DNA from: an uncultured Bacteroidales bacterium
GTDB lineage: Bacteria > Bacteroidota > Bacteroidia > Bacteroidales > Paludibacteraceae
Direction of reading: 5' to 3'
NCBI GenBank assembly: GCA_900317345.1
Contig: ONGK01000007.1
Location: 1 to 54,720, forward strand
Length of the DNA stretch: 54,720 nt
The notes under the pieces were generated by a model. The model did no database searches, was not told where the DNA came from, and worked only from the letters and a program-made list of their open reading frames with translations. The number at the start of each line of letters is the position of its first letter. Position 1 is the first letter of the stretch. Both the position numbers and the translations under genes were made by a program. Below are positions 24,076 through 32,793 of the stretch, piece by piece.

Positions 24076-26685
24076 TTACTTGTTAATGAAAAATTTGAAA
24101 CTGCGCGTCGCCTTGCCCGTTACTACGCGGAGCAGGTAGAGACCATTCTCCTTCGGCGTCTCAATCGTGCAACCGCCATCCGGGATATCAAAGGTCTTAT
24201 CTGCATAGATGCGACCGCTGGCGTTAATCCACTGTGCATAGCACTTCACATCGGTCTTACCTCCCCAATTAGCGTTGACGAACACTACATCGCCGACATT
24301 CATGTAGGTGGCGGTAATAAGCAGTTTATCAGGATCATTGACGAACTCATGCTGCGTGGCATCGGTGTTGAACGCCTTAGCGCAAGCACAAGTCTTCACT
24401 TCATCTGCGGTGCCTTTATTGATGGTGAAGCAGACATAATATGTATCATTGATGTCGCCGCCGTACGGGAGGTCGTAGAAATTGAGGTTCGCAGACACCT
24501 GTCCTTCTATAGCGGTGCTATCGGATGTGCGATACCATTGGTAGTCACTCAGTTCCTTGCCCTCAAACGTGCTTGCCAGCAGACCGAGCACATTGTCATA
24601 GCGCTGTATAATGACATCTTTGTCATAATTGAGCATGAAGTGCATCGTGGTGTCTGCGCCGCCGCAGTCCGAAACGATGACAAGATGTATGCCGTATTCT
24701 GTTTCCGGCTTGGCTGTTGCGGGAATGGTAATCTGGAAGTACTGGTCGGTGATTTCCAAATCGGAGTCCTTGAAACCATCTGCTTTAGCTACGGCATCAA
24801 ACTCAATGGTTACATTGTCGCCATGGAGGTTTACATGGCCTTCGTTGGTATAGAATACCTTGCCGATAGGCGTTTTGCCGTCCTCCGGACAAGGAATCTC
24901 AATCTCAGTGATGGCAAACTGATAGCGGCCGATGGTAACGGTAATAGGGATACTATCCACAGCGTTTTGTCCTACACACACATTACTGCTCTCGCGATAG
25001 ATGAGCACATAGGCAGGGTAGGAACCGGAAGCGGTGTAGTAGTGAGGCACAATAGAGTCTTTCTCTCTGTCCTCATACGGAATCTCGCGGATAGGCGATC
25101 CATCGCCGAAGTTCCAAGCAATCTTGGTGTATACGTAGTCCGGTACGCAGGCAAACTTAATGGTGTCTTCGCCGCAGAGGGTGTTCTCCGAGTCCGGTGT
25201 GAAAATCTGACCATTGATTGTGATATACTGCGTCAGCGGCTTCGTAGCACCACCGGCAGAATAACCATAAGACTCATTCTTGGTGAATCCGTATACGTGA
25301 GCAATGAAGTTCGATCCGTTGCTCTTGAGCGTATAAGAAGTGGCCTCACTACCCAACGATACTTGTGCGTAATGATAAGTGGAAGAACCACTAACAGGTT
25401 TGAATGTCATGGTAGGTGATGCACCACCAGTGATAGTCATCAAATCCGGTTGATCGGTCACAACGTTCACATAGTGAGCTGTTGTTCCGTTAGAACTGGA
25501 ATATGTAGCAAAAGTAACTTGGTCGATTTGTTGCTCTATAGGATTTACCCAAAGCATTGAAGGGTCTCCATTATCCACATTATCGTCTTTCTTTGAAGCA
25601 AGGAAGAGGTGCGTTGCGCAAGGACAAGATGTTGTAATCAAGCAACTGCCGTCCTGTGCATAGGTACCCTGATCACCAATTGTAAATTCCCAATATTGTT
25701 TTTTATCACGATTTGCGAAATCAAACGTATACACCGAGTCGCCATTTATATAAACTGTAGTCTCGTCGTTCAGAGCGAGGATACGGACATAGTCTTTATG
25801 ACGTCCGGCAGAAGCTGTCAGCACGAAGGTGTTACCCCAATATTTGGTAGGCATAGCCTGCGAGAAAATGTGATCGCGCTCCTTTACTTTGTGTGGGATG
25901 TTCGTATGAGGGCAACCCTGGAAAACGGCAATATTTTTGTTTGCCGTGATATGAGTGCCACTCAAATCATACGAATCTCCATCGCCGTTTCCTGTCCATA
26001 CATACCATACTTCGCCGGCTTTGAGCGTGTCTGTGACAATTGTATCTCCTTTATAGTTCATCATTGTATTCGCCGAGAGTACATAGGATGCTACCGTATT
26101 GTCTTCGGTCGCAACAATGGCAAAATGCGAGCCCTGCGCTGTGCCTCCGTGGTCGGAAGGAGAGTAAGTCTGAATGACATATTCGTTCAATAACGAAGCT
26201 GTCGGTAAAACGTTCGTTGCGTCGAAGGTTGCTTTTTTATAGTTGGTTGCGAACAAGGAAATATTCTTCGTTGAGGTGACGTGAATGGCACATGTGTCTT
26301 TCTGTTCTGAATTAACAGAGTAGCACACTTTGCCTGTTCCATTCATTGCATCTCGAGCGTCCCATGTCAGCGGACTACCGGTGTACACTGGAATTGGCAA
26401 CATTACATTTGCTTGTACGTCAAACGTGTCGCTATAATTGGTGAAAGGGTTGCTAACAATGACTTGGCAATCCTCTCTAGCAGAGATAGACAGTGACAAT
26501 TTAAGCGTGTTGTAGTGGCCATCCCAGTCGCCATCATCACTTGTGCGTTGGTCGGCTTGCATGAACGTTACCCAGAAATCTTTTCCTTCGGTCGATTGAC
26601 CTTCATCTACTACATCTGCTTGTATGTTCATAGCAGGCAAAGCCAGCATGCAGCAGAGTAGGGAATAAAAGAGTTGTTTTTTCAT
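24076..26685 (-). CDS. IgGFc-binding-like surface protein with PKD domain and T9SS-type tail, paralogue 1
   Basis: An 869-residue secreted protein with signal peptide (about 1-23). The IgGFc-binding-like domain starts STEGKDFWVTFMQADQ and includes SLFATNYKKATFDATNVLPT, GSHFAIVATEDNTVASYVL and VFQGCPHTNIPHKVKERDHI, closely parallel to the 19101-21884 protein. A PKD-like segment follows (IAWNFGDGSPIREIPYED). The C-terminus, ending PKENGLYLLRVVTGKATRSF then KFFINK, has the pattern of the type A sorting domain of the type IX secretion system, so this paralogue is probably T9SS-exported. It is first in the operon. Confidence 0.78.
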   Translation of the reverse strand: MKKQLFYSLLCCMLALPAMNIQADVVDEGQSTEGKDFWVTFMQADQRTSDDGDWDGHYNTLKLSLSISAREDCQVIVSNPFTNYSDTFDVQANVMLPIPVYTGSPLTWDARDAMNGTGKVCYSVNSEQKDTCAIHVTSTKNISLFATNYKKATFDATNVLPTASLLNEYVIQTYSPSDHGGTAQGSHFAIVATEDNTVASYVLSANTMMNYKGDTIVTDTLKAGEVWYVWTGNGDGDSYDLSGTHITANKNIAVFQGCPHTNIPHKVKERDHIFSQAMPTKYWGNTFVLTASAGRHKDYVRILALNDETTVYINGDSVYTFDFANRDKKQYWEFTIGDQGTYAQDGSCLITTSCPCATHLFLASKKDDNVDNGDPSMLWVNPIEQQIDQVTFATYSSSNGTTAHYVNVVTDQPDLMTITGGASPTMTFKPVSGSSTYHYAQVSLGSEATSYTLKSNGSNFIAHVYGFTKNESYGYSAGGATKPLTQYITINGQIFTPDSENTLCGEDTIKFACVPDYVYTKIAWNFGDGSPIREIPYEDREKDSIVPHYYTASGSYPAYVLIYRESSNVCVGQNAVDSIPITVTIGRYQFAITEIEIPCPEDGKTPIGKVFYTNEGHVNLHGDNVTIEFDAVAKADGFKDSDLEITDQYFQITIPATAKPETEYGIHLVIVSDCGGADTTMHFMLNYDKDVIIQRYDNVLGLLASTFEGKELSDYQWYRTSDSTAIEGQVSANLNFYDLPYGGDINDTYYVCFTINKGTADEVKTCACAKAFNTDATQHEFVNDPDKLLITATYMNVGDVVFVNANWGGKTDVKCYAQWINASGRIYADKTFDIPDGGCTIETPKENGLYLLRVVTGKATRSFKFFINK

Positions 26686-26725
26686 TTTATTTGATGTGTT
26701 AAATGTGTGCGTTTTAATTCGGCTG

Positions 26726-26733
26726 CAAAATTA
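26726..26733 (-). promoter_or_regulatory. Possible -7 box of the surface-protein operon
   Basis: TAATTTTG on the minus strand, 41 bases upstream of the 26685 start. The position where TTTG would be expected reads CACG, inside a run of alternating CG and CA bases, so this is a weaker match than the other promoters. Confidence 0.4.
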
Positions 26734-26766
26734 CAAAAAATCTCTTACGCGCGCGTGCATTAATTC

Positions 26767-26800
26767 ACGATAAATGTGTAAAAATTGACACACTTATCGT
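26767..26800 (-). terminator. Hairpin overlapping the stop of the endonuclease gene
   Basis: ACGATAAGTGTGT and ACACATTTATCGT form an imperfect 12-bp stem with an 8-base loop on the minus strand. The stop codon TAA lies in the first arm. There is no T-run after it. Confidence 0.45.
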
Positions 26801-28587
26801 ATCATTTGTCCTAAAGTGCTATAAATTGCCGAATTTCGAATGATTACTATCTGCCCCTCCCGCAATTCTTTGCGCGCGGCACCTTGTACTATCGGGTTGC
26901 TGAGATCTTCAGAATCGTCTCCGTATTCGTCTCCGTAGCTTTGCGTGAGCAGCGTGAAATCAACGGCCTCGCCCTGCTTGTCTCCCCAGATATATTCTAC
27001 CAAATCCGGGTAGTCAATAAACGGATTGCGATTGCCCTGAATCTTGTTGACTTCTACGGCTCGGTCCAATTCCTTCTGACTGACATGGTCCAAACGGTGC
27101 CAAGTCAGCAATACATCTCTCAACCAAGGCTGGAACTCCTGCCATCCATTGTTGGTCATGGCGATACCCGGTTCGCCTGTTTCCAGCCATGTGAGCGAGT
27201 CGCCGTAGCAGGTTGCGATATAGAAATATGCGCGCGCAAAATCTCCTTTGTATTCGTCTGCGGGACAGAAAACTCTCGGCAAACCATATGCGGCGCCGCT
27301 TCCGGTGACGAAGGAACCGTTGTTGAACGTGCTGTCACTCGGAATACCCGGTGCATGGTTCGATTTGCTTCGGTTGGCAGAGTAATCACCCGGAACCAGG
27401 TGGAATAAATCGCAGTAGGCAGGATTGACATCACCGCCCCACCATGATTTGGGCAGCATATGCTCTATATCAAAATTCGCGACACTTGCAGTTGGTTTCT
27501 CCGGGTTAAAGTAGCGCACATTGTTTGAATACATGTCGAGTACTTGGTTCGTATTGGTATCCCGGTCGGTATGGAAGAATGCGTCCCACGACCGTTTCGA
27601 ACCGCTTCCATACCGATAGCGCTTTCCGCAACAGATGATATAGGCCAAATGATTTTTGAGCGTGGAATCCGCTGTATTTTGCGCAAACTCATAGTATTTG
27701 CCGGGCATAGGTCCGATAGCCATTCGTGTGGTATCCAAGGTGTATGCCGGTGGAGTGTAGGCATATCCTGTGATTTTGAAGGGTACTGTTTTGGTAACAG
27801 GTATATTGTCCAAACCTACACCACTCACATACAACGTGTCGTTGACAGTTCCCGTAAAGTCTAGGCTGTAAGCGATATCCACTTCACCTCCATTTGACGG
27901 AAGATTGTTTCCACTAAGTGAGAATACTGTGCCGGTTTTAAGGGCTAACTGAATATCGTCCACAACGTGTTTACCGATAACATTGATACTTACTACATCT
28001 TCTGATACTTCACCTGCTTCAACCGGTACACTACCAAAATCTACCGTATACGGCATTTCGAAAACGGCTGTGTTTGGTAGCGGGTCGGGCGCTTCAAATT
28101 CTATCTTCTGCACGTACCAGCGGTTGTTAGAAGCTACCTTAGCAGCAATACTGATATCGCTAAGCGTGGAGTCAATGGTCAAGGTATATGGATAAAGTTC
28201 TGCTTTATGATTGTCCTCCCAAATCAGGTTCTTCCCGCATACAGAGATACCTCGTCCGGCTGCAGTATCGTTTTTGTGTGGATAGGAGGCTGCATAAATA
28301 GTCATCGTGCTGATGGAGTAGGCTGCATTGAGCCGAATGGTCAGTTCTCCTTTTGCACTGCTTTTACCGCCTTTGATACCTCTTTCGGAACCGGCATTGT
28401 ATATATTAGTGGCTGTAACTACGCTTTCTACACAATTATCCGTGGCGCTGAGGATGATTTTTGCTAACTCGGACACTTTGGTTCCCGAATCTCCGCTACC
28501 ATTACCGCTTTTGAAGACAACCGTATATGTTTCTGCCGTCACCGCAACGGAACAGAAAACAGCGAGGAGTAAGAAAATCTTTTTCAT
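26794..28587 (-). CDS. Secreted endonuclease I family nuclease
   Basis: A 597-residue protein with a signal peptide (about 1-18). The N-terminal half is beta-rich and probably binds a surface polymer or DNA. The C-terminal half (about 290-555) is the endonuclease I domain: FDIEHMLPKSWWGGDVNPAY, then CDLFHLVPGDYSANRSKSNH, where the His and Asn residues bind the metal and cut DNA. It should degrade extracellular DNA, perhaps as a nutrient source. The tail ends ELREGQIVIIRNSAIYSTLG then QMIR, the same sort of C-terminal motif as in the 19101-21884 protein, which suggests a shared sorting route. An 11-bp array lies upstream. Confidence 0.85.
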   Translation of the reverse strand: MKKIFLLLAVFCSVAVTAETYTVVFKSGNGSGDSGTKVSELAKIILSATDNCVESVVTATNIYNAGSERGIKGGKSSAKGELTIRLNAAYSISTMTIYAASYPHKNDTAAGRGISVCGKNLIWEDNHKAELYPYTLTIDSTLSDISIAAKVASNNRWYVQKIEFEAPDPLPNTAVFEMPYTVDFGSVPVEAGEVSEDVVSINVIGKHVVDDIQLALKTGTVFSLSGNNLPSNGGEVDIAYSLDFTGTVNDTLYVSGVGLDNIPVTKTVPFKITGYAYTPPAYTLDTTRMAIGPMPGKYYEFAQNTADSTLKNHLAYIICCGKRYRYGSGSKRSWDAFFHTDRDTNTNQVLDMYSNNVRYFNPEKPTASVANFDIEHMLPKSWWGGDVNPAYCDLFHLVPGDYSANRSKSNHAPGIPSDSTFNNGSFVTGSGAAYGLPRVFCPADEYKGDFARAYFYIATCYGDSLTWLETGEPGIAMTNNGWQEFQPWLRDVLLTWHRLDHVSQKELDRAVEVNKIQGNRNPFIDYPDLVEYIWGDKQGEAVDFTLLTQSYGDEYGDDSEDLSNPIVQGAARKELREGQIVIIRNSAIYSTLGQMIR

Positions 28588-28596
28588 GGTATAAAG

Positions 28597-28721
28597 GATA
28601 AAATCTTAATAATCGTGTATGTTTTTGAGTCCGACATGACTCCGATTTGCCTCCGATAAGAGTCCGATATGATACCGAGCACGTATATACGGGCAAAATC
28701 TTAATAATCGTATATTTTCAG
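28597..28721. repeat. Array of five 11-bp units with flanking direct repeats
   Basis: Units at 28627-28681 are GAGTCCGACAT, GACTCCGATTT, GCCTCCGATAA, GAGTCCGATAT and GATACCGAGCA. On each side is an AAAATCTTAATAATCG copy (28600 and 28696, 96 bases apart). The whole block is homologous, in opposite orientation, to 11711-11830 upstream of the receptor gene. The gap between the endonuclease and pssA genes holds nothing else. Confidence 0.75.
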
Positions 28722-29422
28722 TTTTTCTTAGCGAAAGCCAATAATAGGTTCAGCGTGACGTACCAAAGGATGCACGCCGTACCGCTGAACAAGGCAAATT
28801 CAATATGCTTGTTGACAATCGCTTTTATCACACAGAAAACAATCAGTATGATGCATCCGACCAAGAACGACATCACTTCCACTCTCTGCTTTTTGACACT
28901 TTTGAAACTGAAGAACGGGATTTCTGCGTTGAGCAGATAGCAACTGACGAAGGACAGCGCAATCAGGCACCATCCCATCCAGTCGTACGCCATTACCGAT
29001 ATGGGCAGGCAGCATATGCCGCCCCAGAAGATGGCGTTTGCCGGTGTTGCGAGGCCGATGAAGGACTCATGCTGGCGTTCATCGACATTGAATTTAGCGA
29101 GGCGTAGCGCAGAAAACGCCGCCATCAGTAGCGCCAGCAATGCCCACCAGCCGAGTATCGGGCGCAAATAGCAGAACAGCATCATCGCCGGCGCAAGACC
29201 GAATGTGATTACATCCGCTAAGGAGTCTAACTGCACTCCGATGGGACTTACCACCTTCAGCAGTCGAGCGCTCCATCCATCGCAGAAATCAAACAAAGCT
29301 CCGCCGAGAATGAAGAGAAAAGCTCCTATAAATGCACCTTGCGTGGCCAGAAAAACAGCGATAGCGCCGCACAAGAGGTTGCCACACGTCAAGGAGTCCG
29401 GAATGATACGTTTTGCGTTCAT
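28718..29422 (-). CDS. pssA: CDP-diacylglycerol--serine O-phosphatidyltransferase
   Basis: A 234-residue membrane enzyme. The CDP-alcohol phosphatidyltransferase motif D-x2-DG-x2-AR-x8-G-x3-D-x3-D is complete in FDFCDGWSARLLKVVSPIGV followed by QLDSLAD. About seven hydrophobic segments follow. The short start and the PDSLTCGNLLCG segment are typical of phosphatidylserine synthase rather than phosphatidylglycerophosphate synthase. It makes phosphatidylserine, the precursor of phosphatidylethanolamine. Its ATG overlaps the stop of the MFS gene by four bases (ATGA). Confidence 0.92.
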   Translation of the reverse strand: MNAKRIIPDSLTCGNLLCGAIAVFLATQGAFIGAFLFILGGALFDFCDGWSARLLKVVSPIGVQLDSLADVITFGLAPAMMLFCYLRPILGWWALLALLMAAFSALRLAKFNVDERQHESFIGLATPANAIFWGGICCLPISVMAYDWMGWCLIALSFVSCYLLNAEIPFFSFKSVKKQRVEVMSFLVGCIILIVFCVIKAIVNKHIEFALFSGTACILWYVTLNLLLAFAKKN

Positions 29423-30708
29423 AGTTTTTTATAGACGAAATAGGTAATTATAAATGTGGTTATGCTGCAAGCATTGGCAATCCAGAAGAAAGCGGTATAT
29501 CCGACAGCCATTTCCAAAGCTCCGGCTACGAAGCCCGGTATCATCATCGAAAGCGCCATGAAAGCTGTGCAGATGGCATAGTGGGCGGTCTTGTATTTGC
29601 CTTCCGAGAAATGCATCATATACATCATATATGCCGTGAAACCGAAGCCGTAACCGAATTGCTCGAAGCTGACGGCCGTGCCGATGAGCCACAGGGACTC
29701 CGGTTGCGCCATGCTGAGATAGCAATACACGAAACTGGGCAATGTCAGCGCCGCCGCCATAAGCCACAGCGAGCGTCTAAGGCCATGCCGGGAGATATAG
29801 ATGCCGCCTAAGATACCGCCTAACAACAGACAGGCTACGCCGAATGTGCCGTACAGAAGTCCCACAGTATCAGTATTTAACGCCAAGCCGCCACCAAAAA
29901 TCTGTCCGTCGCGTATCATGGCCTCCTTACTATCTACCAAGAACGGTTGGCTTAGTTTGACGAGGAAGCCTTCACTTAAGCGATAGAGCAGCATAAAGGC
30001 TACCGCAAGTCCTACTCCCGGTTTGGTGAAGAATGTGACGAAAGAATCTCTAAGTTCCATCCAAACCTCGCGAGTGCTTGTTCCTTCGCGCGGCTGGTCT
30101 TCTGCTGGTTTGGGCAAGAAGAAACTATGGTAAAGCGTCACGCCAAGCATGATAACACTTACCACGCCAAGCGTCAGTTGCCATGCGAGCGGTATGTCGC
30201 CCGTCTTGTTCTCCAAATAGCCGGCGATATACACTATCGCGCCTTGCGAGAAGATGGCCGCAATCCGGTAGAATGTCGAACGGATACCGATGAACGCCGC
30301 TTGGCTCTTGGTGTCATGCGCCAGCATATAATAGCCGTCGGCCGCGATGTCATGCGTAGCAGAGGCAAAGGCGGTGATGATGAATAGAATCAGGGTCCAT
30401 CGGAATACAGATACCGACGTTGCTTTAGCAGCAATCATCTCTGCTGCAGGGTGGGGAAGGCTGATTGTCAGCAAGATACATAAAATGGTCATGAGTGCCT
30501 GCATGGCTATTACCCACCATCTCTTGGTGCGTAATATATCCACGAACGGGCTCCATAAACCTTTCAGGAACCACGGGAAATAGAGCAACGTGGTGAAGAA
30601 CGCCAGTTGGTCATTAGGCACACCCATTTTGGCAAACAGCATCACGGAGATGCTGTTTACCAAGAAATATGGGATACCTTCCGTGAAGTACAGCGTTGGT
30701 ACCCACAC
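29419..30708 (-). CDS. MFS transporter, AmpG-like
   Basis: A 429-residue transporter with about 12 helices, starting at GTG 30708. WVPTLYFTEGIPYFLVNSIS near the N-terminus is typical of AmpG-like muropeptide permeases in Bacteroidota, and FDADG-like and loop motifs of the family follow (FASATHDIAADGYYMLAHD). It probably takes up a cell-wall-derived or other small substrate; this is by family only. No ATG is present upstream, yet the upstream codons, in frame to 30763, still read like a family N-terminus (IRNKEHISPWVWVP). The true start may therefore be an unusual codon such as ATT. Confidence 0.82.
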   Translation of the reverse strand: MWVPTLYFTEGIPYFLVNSISVMLFAKMGVPNDQLAFFTTLLYFPWFLKGLWSPFVDILRTKRWWVIAMQALMTILCILLTISLPHPAAEMIAAKATSVSVFRWTLILFIITAFASATHDIAADGYYMLAHDTKSQAAFIGIRSTFYRIAAIFSQGAIVYIAGYLENKTGDIPLAWQLTLGVVSVIMLGVTLYHSFFLPKPAEDQPREGTSTREVWMELRDSFVTFFTKPGVGLAVAFMLLYRLSEGFLVKLSQPFLVDSKEAMIRDGQIFGGGLALNTDTVGLLYGTFGVACLLLGGILGGIYISRHGLRRSLWLMAAALTLPSFVYCYLSMAQPESLWLIGTAVSFEQFGYGFGFTAYMMYMMHFSEGKYKTAHYAICTAFMALSMMIPGFVAGALEMAVGYTAFFWIANACSITTFIITYFVYKKL

Positions 30709-30762
30709 CCACGGTGATATGTGCTCTTTATTCCTTATAATATACGTGTACGCACGCGCGTA

Positions 30763-32763
30763 TTATTGGAAGTTAGCTCGGTTGTCCTCAACCTCTGCCT
30801 TGTCCTCAATCAGCTGCATAGCTTGATACGGCAGGTAAGCGAAACGACTGGACAGCTGTGCTTTCTCGGTCTCGGGCACGAAGGTCTCGTTGCCGTTGTT
30901 GGCAGCGCCGGTCTTCACCATGAACACACCCATGTTGCCTTGAATCGGTTCGCTGAGCGTATTCTCGCCCAATGCGATGGTCTTGCCGATAACAGCAGGC
31001 TCCATACCTGCATTGCCGAAGCGGCTGTCAGCCAGCGTAACGCGCTCAACAGCTTGTACTTTCTGGCCCATTACCTCAGCGGCAGCCTCAAGGCTCTCAA
31101 CGCCCTTCAGTTGCTTTTTGATGTATTCGGCTTTTGCGTTGTTCATTGCTTCGTATGTCAACTCTGCACGAACAGCGTTCAACGGACGATACTCACCGTC
31201 GTTAACCTCTGTCAGCGCAGCTACTACGAATTGCTGACCGCACTCAAATACATCTGAAACCTGACCTTCTTTCGCTTCAAAAGCCCAGCGAACAATAGGA
31301 CGGCTGGCTTTGAGTTGGCCGACTTTGTCTGTGGTAGCGGTGAGGTTGTATTGCGGAATAACCGCCATTCCTGCCTCTTGAGCAGCGGTTTCCAAAGCCT
31401 CTGCATCGTTGTTATCAACGATGAACTGCTTTGCCTTATTGTAGATAATCGAATAGGTCTTGCTCGACGGTGTTACCTCACGCGCGAGAATAGCCAGCTT
31501 CACTTTCGGTGTCGGTTTGCTAATCTCCATTATCTCATAGGTCTGCTCTCCCATTCCCTGAGCCACGGTGAAGCGCGTGCCACGTTTGCCTGCAAATGCC
31601 GGTTCCGCGATGTTTTTGGGCAGGTCGGTAGCTTTGAACCAACCGAGTTCCTGATCCTCACCGCCTTCTACGATACCTTTCAGTTCCACTGAATCCGGTT
31701 TCGAATAGCCAGCCTGCATGATACGTGCCATGGCATAGGTGTTGTTCTCAAACAAGATGTCTGTGCAATCGCCAGCCTTAGCACCCTTTGCAAATGCAAA
31801 GTCCTTGAACTGAGCCGGTACGGTCTGTTCCGAGTAGTCACGGCCATCATACATGATATCCGAATTGGTGTTCACTACAAGGCTGATGTCGTCTGTAGTC
31901 TTGAACTCGTTCTGCAGATTTGTCAGTAACTCTTGTGCAGCTTTGAAGTCTTCTTCAGAAGGCACGATATCGAATGCGATATACTTGATTGCGCGATTCG
32001 GTGTCTGCTTGTATTGCGCTTTGTGCTGGTTGTAGAGCTTCTTGATTTCGCTGTCGCTCACTTTCACGAGGCTGTCAGCCACGGTGAAATAGGGTTGCAT
32101 TGCGTACTCTGCCGACACACCCTTCTGGCCGTTGTTGAATGCGAATTCAGCGTCCAGTGTATTCGCTTTGAAAAGATGTTGGAGCAGCGCTGTGTATTTC
32201 TCCTGCATGTAGCTGATACGCACAGCTTTCTCCCAGTACAACCAATAGGTCTTGGCTTGCTTGAGGTTCGCATTCATCTCTGCGTCCTCGCTACCTTCGT
32301 TGATAGCCTGCAGCAGGTTCACCACTGCGTTGCGGTTGAACTGACCGTTCTCGTCGTAGAAAGCCCGACGTCCGCGAATAATCTGGTGGATGTTCTCACC
32401 GATGCAGAGTTCGCTCAGCTCATCTGCCGTGATATCCATACCGATTTTCTTTGCCTGTGCGCGCATCGTGTAGTCCATAAGCATCATGTTCCATGCCTGG
32501 TTGCGGATTTGCGTCTGCAGATCTTCGTCGAAATCGTTACGACCGGTCTCAATTTTGTACACTTCAGTCAGTTGTTCTTTAGCTGCCTCATACTCCGTGT
32601 AGTGAATCTTCTGACCTTCAATAACGCCTACGTTTTCGCGGCTGCGGTTAAAGAAACTGCTACCGGAGTTCAAAAAGTCTCCGAGGATAAATGCCAACAT
32701 GGCCAGACCCACGATTGCAATCAGCAGGGCGCCATGATTTCTAATTCTTTGTAAACTTGCCAT
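30763..32763 (-). CDS. PpiD-like periplasmic peptidyl-prolyl isomerase / chaperone
   Basis: A 666-residue protein anchored by one N-terminal helix (GALLIAIVGLAMLAFILGDF). A SurA-like N-terminal helical region (about 60-240) is followed by parvulin-like segments (about 245-360 and 360-470; for example ELGWFKATDLPKNIAEPAF) and a helical C-terminal part. The parvulin active-site residues are not clearly conserved, so chaperone action may outweigh isomerase action, as proposed for E. coli PpiD. It assists folding of exported proteins. It starts 30 bases after the upstream lipoprotein gene. Length fits other Bacteroidales PpiD proteins. Confidence 0.85.
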   Translation of the reverse strand: MASLQRIRNHGALLIAIVGLAMLAFILGDFLNSGSSFFNRSRENVGVIEGQKIHYTEYEAAKEQLTEVYKIETGRNDFDEDLQTQIRNQAWNMMLMDYTMRAQAKKIGMDITADELSELCIGENIHQIIRGRRAFYDENGQFNRNAVVNLLQAINEGSEDAEMNANLKQAKTYWLYWEKAVRISYMQEKYTALLQHLFKANTLDAEFAFNNGQKGVSAEYAMQPYFTVADSLVKVSDSEIKKLYNQHKAQYKQTPNRAIKYIAFDIVPSEEDFKAAQELLTNLQNEFKTTDDISLVVNTNSDIMYDGRDYSEQTVPAQFKDFAFAKGAKAGDCTDILFENNTYAMARIMQAGYSKPDSVELKGIVEGGEDQELGWFKATDLPKNIAEPAFAGKRGTRFTVAQGMGEQTYEIMEISKPTPKVKLAILAREVTPSSKTYSIIYNKAKQFIVDNNDAEALETAAQEAGMAVIPQYNLTATTDKVGQLKASRPIVRWAFEAKEGQVSDVFECGQQFVVAALTEVNDGEYRPLNAVRAELTYEAMNNAKAEYIKKQLKGVESLEAAAEVMGQKVQAVERVTLADSRFGNAGMEPAVIGKTIALGENTLSEPIQGNMGVFMVKTGAANNGNETFVPETEKAQLSSRFAYLPYQAMQLIEDKAEVEDNRANFQ

Positions 32764-32793
32764 TTTTGTATTTAATTTTTTTAATTTTGTTTC

